This document shows, in pieces, positions 39,278-45,845 of a stretch of DNA of 45,845 bases (position 1 is its first letter; every line of letters starts with the position of its first letter). The notes below the pieces were generated by a model. That model searched no databases. It had not been told where the DNA came from and saw nothing but the letters and a program-made list of their open reading frames with translations. The DNA comes from Reyranella sp. Lineage in GTDB: Bacteria; Pseudomonadota; Alphaproteobacteria; Reyranellales; Reyranellaceae. The position numbers and the translations under genes are program-made. Where the stretch lies: positions 1 to 45,845 of the forward strand of contig NZ_SCVH01000103.1 in NCBI RefSeq assembly GCF_004296935.1, in the 5' to 3' direction.

Positions 39278-40113
39278 ACAAACTGGCCGAGTGGCAGCTC
39301 ACGCTGCCACTCGCCCTCGCCTTCGCCGCGATCTTTCTGGCGCCGCTCCTCATGCTGGTCGGCGTCAGCTTCTTCAACGACGACAAGATCACCGAGCCGG
39401 GCTTCGCCCAGTGGGCGAAGTTCTACGGCGATCCCTTCAGTTACAAGGTGATCGGCGACACGATGTTGCTCGGCGTCAAGACGGTTTGCGCGACCATCTT
39501 GGTTGGCTACCCGCTGGCGCTGGTCTATCTCGACGCGCCTCAGCGCCTGCAGAAGGTGCTGATCTTCATCATCGTGATGCCGCTCCTGCTCTCGGTCGTC
39601 GTCCGCACCTTCGCCTGGATCGTGGTGCTGGGCCGCGAGGGCGTCGTGAACCAGCTCCTGCTCTCCCTCGGCATCATCTCCGAGCCGCTGCGCCTGCTGC
39701 AGACCGAGCTCGGCCTCGTGATCTCGCTGACGCAGATCGAGATGCCGCTGATGCTGCTGCCGCTGATCAGTGTGATGTCGCGCCTCGATCCCAACCTGCG
39801 CGACGCCTCGGCGGCACTCGGCGCTTCGCGCTGGCGTACGCTCTTCACCGTCATCGTGCCGCTCAGCATGCCGGGGCTGGTGGCCGGCTGCCTGCTGGTC
39901 TTCGCGAGCTCGACCACGGCCTTCATTTCCCAGACCGTAATCGGCGGCGTGCGGCTCATCTACCTGCCGCTCCTGATCTGGCAGCAGTCCCTGGTCGTCT
40001 TCAACTGGCCGTTCGCCGCCGTGGTCTCGATCTCGCTGCTGGTCTCCGTGCTCACCGTCGTGAGCGCTCTCTCATGGCTCGGTCGCCGCTCGGGCGGATA
40101 CGTCCATGGGTAG
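39274..40113 (+). CDS. ABC transporter permease (PotB type)
   Basis: 279 residues starting at a GTG that overlaps the binding-protein stop (GTGA). Six membrane segments: TLPLALAFAAIFLAPLLMLVG first, then MLLGVKTVCATILVGYPLALVY, VLIFIIVMPLLLSVVVRTFAW and others. The EAA loop is in LRDASAALGASRWRTLFTV, the version typical of polyamine-type permeases. It pairs with the next permease, whose start overlaps its end by eight bases. Confidence 0.93.
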   Translation: MNKLAEWQLTLPLALAFAAIFLAPLLMLVGVSFFNDDKITEPGFAQWAKFYGDPFSYKVIGDTMLLGVKTVCATILVGYPLALVYLDAPQRLQKVLIFIIVMPLLLSVVVRTFAWIVVLGREGVVNQLLLSLGIISEPLRLLQTELGLVISLTQIEMPLMLLPLISVMSRLDPNLRDASAALGASRWRTLFTVIVPLSMPGLVAGCLLVFASSTTAFISQTVIGGVRLIYLPLLIWQQSLVVFNWPFAAVVSISLLVSVLTVVSALSWLGRRSGGYVHG

Positions 40114-40927
40114 GCGGCACAGCCTCGCGGACCTCTCCTACGGCCTCGCGATCGGCACGCTGGCCGTGCTGGCACTGCTGATCATCGTGGCGCCGGTGGT
40201 GATCGTGTTGACCACTTCGTTCACCGAGGGCCGCTCGCTAAAATTCCCGCCGACCGGCTTCTCGCTGCAATGGTATGAGGCACTGTTCGATCCCTCGAAG
40301 TCGCGCCAGATCCACCGCGCCGTCTCGAACTCGCTCGAGGTCGCGGCCTGGTCGACCGCGTTCGGCGTCCTGTTCGGCGCGCTTGCCGCCCTGGGCCTAG
40401 CCCGCAGTCGCAACAGGCTTGCGCGGGTGGCCGACAGCTTCTTCATGTCGCCGCTGGTGCTGCCCGGCCTCACCTTCGGCCTGGCAGCCCTGATGTACTT
40501 CACCCTGATGGGCTTCCGGCCATCGCTCAACCTCATCATCGCCGGCCACATGATCGTGACCGTGCCGTTCATCCTGCGGACCACTGCAGCCAGCCTGTCG
40601 CAGCTCGATCCCGCGCTGAACGATTCCTCGCAGAGCCTGGGCGCGAGCTGGCTCTACACGATGCGGCGCGTCACCCTGCCGCTGATCGCGCCGGGCATCA
40701 TGGCGGGCGCCTTCCTCGCCTTCATGGCCTCGATCGACAATGTGCCGGTCTCGCTCTTCCTCTCGACCGCGCGGACCGACATGCTGCCGATCCGCATGTG
40801 GGGCATGATGGAATCGACGCTCGATCCCCGGATCGCCGCCGTGTCGGGCGTATTGATCACCGTGGCCTTTCTGCTGATGCTGATCATGGAATGGACGGTG
40901 GGCCTCACCCGCCGCATGCGCGAGTAG
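40106..40927 (+). CDS. ABC transporter permease (PotC type)
   Basis: 273 residues. Six membrane segments start with AIGTLAVLALLIIVAPVVIVL. PotC-like text includes FTEGRSLKFPPTGFSLQWYE in the first periplasmic loop and the EAA loop LNDSSQSLGASWLYTMRRV, followed by TLPLIAPGIMAGAFLAFM. It completes the four-component importer. The next gene, allA-like, begins 21 bases after its stop, so they are likely co-transcribed. Confidence 0.93.
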   Translation: MGRRHSLADLSYGLAIGTLAVLALLIIVAPVVIVLTTSFTEGRSLKFPPTGFSLQWYEALFDPSKSRQIHRAVSNSLEVAAWSTAFGVLFGALAALGLARSRNRLARVADSFFMSPLVLPGLTFGLAALMYFTLMGFRPSLNLIIAGHMIVTVPFILRTTAASLSQLDPALNDSSQSLGASWLYTMRRVTLPLIAPGIMAGAFLAFMASIDNVPVSLFLSTARTDMLPIRMWGMMESTLDPRIAAVSGVLITVAFLLMLIMEWTVGLTRRMRE

Positions 40928-40948
40928 AAGCGCGATTGGGGAGTCACC

Positions 40949-41422
40949 ATGGAAATCGTCCCGCAGCCCTTGACCAAGGAGGCCTTCGCCCCGTTCGGCG
41001 ACGTGATCGACGTGCCGGACGCAGCCGGCCGCACCTACTACGAGGATGCGCTGGGCAACCTGCGGCCGACCGCACATGCCAGCCTCTCGGTCAGCCTGAA
41101 GCCCGAGACGCCGGAGCGGCCGCTGAGGGCCGACCTTCTGGAACGCCACCAATTCTCGTCGCAGACCTTCATGCCCCTCGATGTCGGCCGCTGGCTGATC
41201 GTGGTGGCACCGCACGCAAAGGCGGGCGGCCCAGACCTCGCCGGGGTGCGCGCCTTCATCGCCACTGGCAAGCAGGGCGTCACCTATCGGCCCGACACCT
41301 GGCACCACGGCCTCACCGTGCTCGACCGGCCCGGCCGCTTCGCCGTCTTCATGTGGCGTGACGGCACCAAGGGCGACGAGGAATTCGTGCCGGTGGCGCC
41401 CTTCACCATCCGCATTCCCTGA
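40949..41422 (+). CDS. allA: Ureidoglycolate lyase family protein
   Basis: 157 residues, close to the family norm of about 160. AllA splits ureidoglycolate to glyoxylate and urea in allantoin breakdown. Family text: LTKEAFAPFGDVIDV at the start, LLERHQFSSQTFMPLD with a conserved His, LAGVRAFIATGKQGVTYRPD, and TWHHGLTVLDRPGRFAVF with the paired histidines of the cupin-like active site. It sits between the importer and two PuuE-type genes, so purine-ureide catabolism is a consistent reading. Substrate may differ in detail. Confidence 0.9.
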   Translation: MEIVPQPLTKEAFAPFGDVIDVPDAAGRTYYEDALGNLRPTAHASLSVSLKPETPERPLRADLLERHQFSSQTFMPLDVGRWLIVVAPHAKAGGPDLAGVRAFIATGKQGVTYRPDTWHHGLTVLDRPGRFAVFMWRDGTKGDEEFVPVAPFTIRIP

Positions 41423-41435
41423 TCCGGAGCCCGCG

Positions 41436-42359
41436 ATGCCTTACGACGTCCGTCGCGATTTCATCGGCTATGGCGCCCATCCGCCGGACCCCAAGTGGCC
41501 GAACGGTGCACGCCTCGCGGTGAACTTCGTGATGAACTACGAGGAAGGCTCGGAACCCTCGATGCAGGACGGCGAGGGCCACACCGAGATCGGCCTCAGT
41601 GACGCCAGCCGCATGGGCCAGTCGATCAAGGGCCGCGACCTCGCCGCCGAAGGCCTGTTCGAATACGGCAGCCGGGTCGGCTTCTGGCGCCTGATGCGAC
41701 TCTTCCAGGAGCGCGGTCTGCCGATGACGATCTTCGGCTGCGGTCTGGCGCTCGAGCGCAATCCGCAAGCCTCGGAGGCGATCAAGAAGTCGGGCTTCGA
41801 CGTCTGCTCGCATGGCTGGCGCTGGATCAAGCATTACGAACTCGATGAGGCCACGGAGCGCGAGCACATCAGGAAGGCGATCACCGCCATCGAGAAGATG
41901 ACCGGCGAACGGCCGCTCGGCTGGTACTGCCGCTATGGGCCCGGCGTGAACACGCGGCGTCTCGTCATGGAAGAAGGCGGGTTCCTGTACGACAGCGACT
42001 ATTACGGCGACGAGCTGCCGTTCTGGGTCACCGTCGACGGCAAGGCCCAACTCGTGGTGCCCTACTCCGTCACCAACAACGACGGCCAGTTCGGCGCCGC
42101 CATCGGCACCTCGGACCAGTGGTTCTCCTTCGTGCGCGACGCCTTCGACATGCTCTATCGCGAGGGGGCGACGGCGCCGAAGATGATGTCGGTCGGCCTG
42201 CACATGCGGCTGATCGGCCATCCGGCGCGCGCCGTCGGCCTGGAGCGGCTGCTCGACCATATCCAGAAGCATGCCGGCGTCTGGGTCACCCGCCGCGTCG
42301 ACATCGCCCGCCACTGGATCAAGACCCATCCCTATCCGGGCAAGGGGCTGAATGAGTGA
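41436..42359 (+). CDS. PuuE-type allantoinase-like polysaccharide deacetylase family protein, copy 1
   Basis: 307 residues from the ATG at 41436 (GGAG upstream). The NodB-like fold of metal-independent PuuE allantoinases is recognisable: RRDFIGYGAHPPDPKWP, VMNYEEGSEPSM (where NodB enzymes have a catalytic Asp), FEYGSRVGFWRLMRLF, VCSHGWRWIKHYELD, GERPLGWYCRYGPGVNTRRL, and SVGLHMRLIGHPAR. PuuE opens the hydantoin ring of allantoin to allantoate. The segment CRYGPxVNTRRL looks one residue longer than the P. fluorescens PuuE text I recall, so the substrate may be a related cyclic amide. Followed by a repeat, a small gene and a second copy. Confidence 0.88.
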   Translation: MPYDVRRDFIGYGAHPPDPKWPNGARLAVNFVMNYEEGSEPSMQDGEGHTEIGLSDASRMGQSIKGRDLAAEGLFEYGSRVGFWRLMRLFQERGLPMTIFGCGLALERNPQASEAIKKSGFDVCSHGWRWIKHYELDEATEREHIRKAITAIEKMTGERPLGWYCRYGPGVNTRRLVMEEGGFLYDSDYYGDELPFWVTVDGKAQLVVPYSVTNNDGQFGAAIGTSDQWFSFVRDAFDMLYREGATAPKMMSVGLHMRLIGHPARAVGLERLLDHIQKHAGVWVTRRVDIARHWIKTHPYPGKGLNE

Positions 42360-42445
42360 CAAAGGCCCATAGGCCTTTGTCATCCCGAGCGAAGCGAGGG
42401 ATCTTTGAAGCAACAGGAAAGGTCCCTCGCTACGCTCGGGATGAC
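42359..42445. repeat. Intergenic palindromic repeat between the PuuE-type genes
   Basis: A 9-bp hairpin ACAAAGGCC/GGCCTTTGT (42359-42380) starts at the stop of the first PuuE-type gene. It is followed by a long inverted repeat: GTCATCCCGAGCGAAGCGAG (from 42379) pairing with CTCGCTACGCTCGGGATGAC (to 42445). The core GTCATCCCGAGCGAAGCGAGGG-like form is a widely dispersed bacterial intergenic repeat. It has no T-run and may end or stabilise transcripts within the operon. Confidence 0.75.
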
Positions 42446-42465
42446 ACCGGTGTATTGTTGCGACC

Positions 42466-42795
42466 ATGGGACCCGTAATTTTGGTCAGGGACTGGCGGCA
42501 GACAAAGGCCGCGCTAGCGGCTGCGCGCGACGAGGGCCGCGCACCCATCCTGCTGACGCCGGAGAATGCGGCCGCGACCTACGGCGCGGGATACCTGGCG
42601 GCGCTTCAGGATCGCGCGCGCGAAGAGTTCCCCGACGTGGCCTTCACCCTGATCGTCGATTGCGGCGACACGCCGGGCTATGCGCTGGCCTGTCTGCGCG
42701 CCGGCGTACGGACCATCTCGATGTCGCCGCCCAACGACAAGATCGCCGACATCGCCCGGCAGATGGGGGCTGAACTGGTAAGGAGACCGACATGA
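42466..42795 (+). CDS. Small protein of unknown function, between two PuuE-type genes
   Basis: 109 residues; I do not recognise the family. It begins MGPVILVRDWRQTKAALAAA and alternates strand-like and helix-like segments: APILLTPENAAATYGAG, FTLIVDCGDTPGYALACLRAG, RTISMSPPNDKIADIARQMG. This suggests a small alpha/beta (Rossmann- or TIM-half-like) domain. No signal peptide, membrane segment or cofactor motif is visible, so it is cytoplasmic. Its last four bases overlap the start of the second PuuE-type gene (ATGA), implying coupled translation and a function linked to it. Codon use matches the surroundings. Confidence 0.7.
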   Translation: MGPVILVRDWRQTKAALAAARDEGRAPILLTPENAAATYGAGYLAALQDRAREEFPDVAFTLIVDCGDTPGYALACLRAGVRTISMSPPNDKIADIARQMGAELVRRPT

Positions 42796-43715
42796 GCTGG
42801 CAGCCGACGCGCGACCTCGTGGGCTATGGCCCCAACCCGCCCGATCCGAAATGGCCTGGCGGCGCCCGCGTCGCGATCAATTTCGTCATGAACTATGAGG
42901 AAGGCTCGGAGCCTTCCATGCAGGACGGCGAAGGCTATACCGAGACCGGCCTCACCGAATCCTCGACCTCGTCGGTCGGCATGAAGGGTCGCGATCTGGC
43001 TGGCGAGAGCATGTTCGAGTTCGGCAGCCGCGTCGGCTTCTGGCGCATCATGCGCGCCTTCCAGGAACGCGGCCTGCCGCTCACCGTCTTCGGTTGCGCG
43101 CTGGCGCTGGAGCGCAACAAGCTGGCGGCAGAAGCGATCCGCAAGTCCGGCTTCGACGTCTGCTGCCATGGCTGGCGCTGGGTGCGCCACTTCCAGCTGA
43201 GCGAAGCCGAGGAGCGCGACCATATCCAGAAGGCGATCAAATCCCTGAAGCAGACGGTGGGCGACCGCCCGGCCGGCTGGTATTGCCGCTACGGACCCAG
43301 CGTCAACACGCGCCGCCTGCTGGTCGAGGAAGGCGGCTTCACCTACGATTCCGACTACTACGGCGAGGAGCTGCCCTTCTGGCAGACCGTCGAGGGCAAG
43401 CCGCACCTGGTCGTGCCCTATTCGCTCACCAACAACGACGGCAAGTACGCCGCCGGCATGGTCCATTCCGACCAGTGGTTCAGTCTCGTCCGCGACGCCT
43501 TCGACGTCCTCTATAAGGAGGGCGCCACGGCGCCCAAGATGATGTCCGTCGGCCTGCACATGCGGCTGATCGGCCATCCGGGCCGCATAGCGGGGCTTTG
43601 GCGCTTCCTGGACCATGTCCAGAAGCACCAGAACGTGTGGGTGACTCGCCGGATCGACATCGCCAACCACTGGAAGGCGACGCACCCCTACAACGGCAAG
43701 GGCCTGAACGAGTAA
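42792..43715 (+). CDS. PuuE-type allantoinase-like polysaccharide deacetylase family protein, copy 2
   Basis: 307 residues, the same length as copy 1 and aligning with it without gaps; by eye about two thirds or more of positions are identical. Shared blocks include VMNYEEGSEPSMQDGEG, GSRVGFWR, GWYCRYGPSVNTRRL and APKMMSVGLHMRLIGHP. Differences cluster near residues 48-64 (TETGLTESSTSSVGMKG) and in the helix around 145-155. It starts at an ATG overlapping the small gene before it. Two paralogues could act on different ring amides or form a heteromer; the sequence does not decide. A short hairpin (43715-43735) begins at its stop codon. Confidence 0.88.
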   Translation: MSWQPTRDLVGYGPNPPDPKWPGGARVAINFVMNYEEGSEPSMQDGEGYTETGLTESSTSSVGMKGRDLAGESMFEFGSRVGFWRIMRAFQERGLPLTVFGCALALERNKLAAEAIRKSGFDVCCHGWRWVRHFQLSEAEERDHIQKAIKSLKQTVGDRPAGWYCRYGPSVNTRRLLVEEGGFTYDSDYYGEELPFWQTVEGKPHLVVPYSLTNNDGKYAAGMVHSDQWFSLVRDAFDVLYKEGATAPKMMSVGLHMRLIGHPGRIAGLWRFLDHVQKHQNVWVTRRIDIANHWKATHPYNGKGLNE

Positions 43716-43735
43716 GGCGCTCCGCAGGAGCGCCT
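43715..43735. other. Hairpin at the end of the PuuE-type operon
   Basis: AGGCGCTCC (43715-43723) pairs with GGAGCGCCT (43727-43735) around a 3-base loop, starting in the stop codon. No T-run follows in either direction. It lies between convergent genes and may protect or end the transcript. Confidence 0.5.
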
Positions 43736-43812
43736 GGCGGCGTGTAGCGCTGCAGCGAAGCGAAGCGCGGGCGCCGCGCGCTGCAGAATGGGTCGAGATG
43801 TCGAAGACGCGC

Positions 43813-45123
43813 TCAGCCCTTCGCGCGCCCGGCGACCATGCGTACCTTGCCGGGTGCGGCGAACCAGATCGAGACGGCACCCAGCACGCTGAAGCCCAGC
43901 GCCACGGCGAAGCCCGTCGCGTACGTGCCCTGGACGTCGTACAGCACGCCGGTGACCCAGGGCCCCGCCGCGCCTCCGGCCAGCAACGAGACCATGAGCA
44001 GGCTGAAGATCGAGCCGAAGTGCGGACCTTCGAATATCTCGGCCACCACCGCGCCCATCAAACTGGTGAAGGAGTAGCCCAGCACGCCCTGCGACAGGAC
44101 CATGACATAGAGCAGCGGTTCCGACGGTCCGGCGGCGAGCGCCAGGAGTGCTGCGTAACAGATCGCGAAGCCCATCGCGGCGATGCTCCAGACGATCTCG
44201 CGGCCGATGCGGTCCGAGAGTGCGCCAAGCAGGATCTGGCCCGGAATGCCGACCATCGCCACGAGGCCTAGCGACCAGGCCGCCTGCATCGGACTGAAGC
44301 CGATCTCGACCAGGTACTTCGTCTGGTGCACCTGCACCGCATACCAAGCATAGCCCCCGCAGAAAAAACCGATGCAGAGCCACCAGAAGCGGTGCGTGCG
44401 GATCGCCCTGGCGACCGTCCATTCGATCGCCGTCCAGTGCGGATCGACGATGGCGGCCGCGCGACGCGCGGCGGCGACGCCGGGTTCCTTCGCGCCGTCG
44501 GGCAGCAAGCCGAGATCCTGAGGCCGCTTGGTCACGATCAGGTTGATCGGCAGCAGCACGAACAGGGTCATGAGCCCGAGTGCCCAGCAGGCGCTGCGCC
44601 AGCCGTCCTTCAGGATGATTGTCTGCAGCCAGGGCAAGATCAGGATCGCGCCGACACCCACGCCGGAAAAGGCGAGTCCGATCGCGAGCGCGCGGCGGCG
44701 CACGAACCAGTTCGGCAGGTACTGCGATTGCACGGAAAAGCTCATGCAGTTGGCCCCCGCGCCGACCAGCACGCCGAGCGTCGCGTAGAGCTGCCACGGC
44801 GCGTGCATCATCGTGGCGCCCAGCAATCCCGCCGCCGTCAGCACGACGCCGACCTCGATCACGAAGCGCGGTCCGCGCTTGTCCATGACGCGGCCGACCA
44901 CCGGGCTGATCACGGCGGAGACCAGGAAGCCGAAGGAGAAGGCGCCAGCCGCCAGGCCGCGATCCCAGCCGAACTCGTCGACGATGGGCGGGAACATCAG
45001 CGAGAAGGCCGTGCGGGCGGTCACGCTCACCGCCACGGTCAGGAAGGCGACCACGATGATCACCCAGCCGAAGAAGAACGGGAGGCGCGCCGCGAATGGC
45101 ACCGGCGACACTTGAGGCTGCAC
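43813..45123 (-). CDS. MFS transporter
   Basis: 436 residues from a GTG at 45123, seven bases after AAGGA; an ATG at 45186 would add 21 polar residues and lacks this site. Twelve membrane segments are visible in two groups of six (first FFFGWVIIVVAFLTVAVSV; second half from FWWLCIGFFCGGYAWYAV). The cytoplasmic loop motif VVGRVMDKRGPRFVIE after TM2, and its echo LLGALSDRIGREIVW in the second half, mark the major facilitator superfamily, close to the monocarboxylate/oxalate-formate-like group. It is convergent with the PuuE-type operon. It may move a product or substrate of that pathway; this is inference. Confidence 0.88.
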   Translation of the reverse strand: MQPQVSPVPFAARLPFFFGWVIIVVAFLTVAVSVTARTAFSLMFPPIVDEFGWDRGLAAGAFSFGFLVSAVISPVVGRVMDKRGPRFVIEVGVVLTAAGLLGATMMHAPWQLYATLGVLVGAGANCMSFSVQSQYLPNWFVRRRALAIGLAFSGVGVGAILILPWLQTIILKDGWRSACWALGLMTLFVLLPINLIVTKRPQDLGLLPDGAKEPGVAAARRAAAIVDPHWTAIEWTVARAIRTHRFWWLCIGFFCGGYAWYAVQVHQTKYLVEIGFSPMQAAWSLGLVAMVGIPGQILLGALSDRIGREIVWSIAAMGFAICYAALLALAAGPSEPLLYVMVLSQGVLGYSFTSLMGAVVAEIFEGPHFGSIFSLLMVSLLAGGAAGPWVTGVLYDVQGTYATGFAVALGFSVLGAVSIWFAAPGKVRMVAGRAKG

Positions 45124-45305
45124 TGATATTTCCTTATCCGTTTCGCCAGCCGCGTTGTGGCTTGAAGGGGAGGCCAACCTGTCCACAGCTCCGCGGCGGG
45201 GTCAACGACGTGGCAGGTAGTCGGCCGCTCCGGGGCTTGAACCGGTCTCCCGGCACCGCTATCACCGCGCGGTCAGGCCAGAATGGACCAAATGGGAGCC
45301 AGGAC

Positions 45306-45845
45306 GTGAAGATCACCCGCAGCGTCAAGAAGATCCTCGACAACTACGAGAGCGACAATCCCGGCACCAAGGGCAATCTCGCGCGCATCCTGATGCACGG
45401 CCGCCTGGGCGGCTCGGGCAAGATGGTGATCCTGCCTGTCGACCAGGGCTTCGAGCATGGCCCGGCCCGCTCCTTCGCGCCCAACCCGGACGCCTACGAT
45501 CCGCACTACCACTACCAGCTTGCGATCGATGCCGGCCTGAACGCCTATGCCGCCCCGCTCGGCCCGCTCGAGGCCGGCGCCGACACTTTCGCCGGTGCCA
45601 TCCCGACCATCCTCAAGGTCAACAGCGCCAATTCTCTGTCGACCAACAAGGACCAGGCCGTCACCGCCTCGGTGATGGATGCGCTCAAGCTCGGCTGCGC
45701 CGCGATCGGCTTCACGATCTATCCCGGCTCGGAAGACCAGTACGAGATGATGGAAGAGATCCGCGAGATGTCGGAGGAGGCCAAGTCGGTCGGCCTCGCC
45801 GTCGTCATGTGGTCCTATCCGCGCGGCGGCAAGCTCGACAAGGCG
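45306..45845 (+). CDS. fbaB: Class I fructose-bisphosphate aldolase, partial (DhnA/FbaB type)
   Basis: Starts at a GTG at 45306, seven bases after GGGAG, and runs off the right edge after 180 codons. A nearby ATG (45293) is closed by a stop within five codons. The text KKILDNYESDNPGTKGNLAR, VILPVDQGFEHGPARSF, INSANSLS-like (LKVNSANSLSTNKDQ), GFTIYPGSEDQYEMMEEI and VVMWSYPRGG matches the archaeal-type class I aldolases that use a Schiff-base lysine; that lysine lies beyond the edge. It cleaves fructose-1,6-bisphosphate and fits metabolically with the transketolase and gap genes 9 kb upstream. Confidence 0.92.
   Translation, partial: MKITRSVKKILDNYESDNPGTKGNLARILMHGRLGGSGKMVILPVDQGFEHGPARSFAPNPDAYDPHYHYQLAIDAGLNAYAAPLGPLEAGADTFAGAIPTILKVNSANSLSTNKDQAVTASVMDALKLGCAAIGFTIYPGSEDQYEMMEEIREMSEEAKSVGLAVVMWSYPRGGKLDKA

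Noticed and set aside
45220-45300. Minus-strand segment resembling a tRNA T-arm (GGTTCAAGCCCCGG)
   Set aside because: The arm does not form five correct pairs with a seven-base loop, and no acceptor stem or anticodon arm accompanies it.

Overview
The window is a GC-rich chromosomal segment of an alphaproteobacterium. The strongest evidence is the long conserved gene order zapA, 6S RNA, 5-formyl-THF cyclo-ligase, YmdB-type phosphoesterase, yebC, ruvC-ruvA-ruvB, ybgC, tolQ-tolR-tolA-tolB-pal-cpoB, tilS, ftsH, folP, glmM, all on the minus strand. A Rhodospirillales-like or Reyranella-like host is my guess from gene content; it is not proven. No phage, integrase, transposase, CRISPR array or rRNA operon is visible.

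Layout. Positions 1-2168 hold the N-terminal part of a large exported autotransporter-type repeat protein, running off the left edge. From about 2.3 to 7.3 kb there are small individually transcribed genes: an exported DUF3828-like protein, a class II aldolase-family protein, an O-methyltransferase, tRNA-Glu(CTC), a small secreted unknown and a polytopic membrane protein. A palindromic repeat array follows at 7269-7404. From 7.4 to 13.7 kb a minus-strand operon encodes a complete carbohydrate-type ABC importer plus an SDR and an Ldh-family dehydrogenase, divergent from an aminotransferase and an alpha/beta hydrolase (13.9-16.0 kb).

From 16.0 to 33.1 kb is the core minus-strand housekeeping block: thiD, glmM, folP, ftsH, tilS, cpoB, pal, tolB, tolA, tolR, tolQ, ybgC, ruvB, ruvA, ruvC, yebC, then ymdB, fthC, 6S RNA, zapA and a small coiled-coil gene. 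It links envelope division and integrity (Tol-Pal, ZapA), Holliday-junction processing, membrane proteolysis, folate metabolism and cell-wall precursor synthesis. Terminators downstream of pal and downstream of ymdB, and a candidate promoter before yebC, suggest at least three transcription units.

From 33.3 kb the plus strand carries transketolase and GAPDH. At the right edge a class I fructose-bisphosphate aldolase begins. Between gap and the aldolase, where a pgk gene would be unsurprising, lies a roughly 9-kb accessory catabolic island: a GntR/FCD regulator, a PotABCD-type ABC importer, an AllA-type ureidoglycolate lyase, two tandem PuuE-type allantoinase-like deacetylases separated by a small unknown gene, and an MFS transporter. 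Two TGTGCACA palindromes spaced 21 bp apart between the regulator and the transporter are a strong operator candidate. I infer a regulated uptake and breakdown pathway for a ureide or cyclic amide such as allantoin; the true substrate is open.
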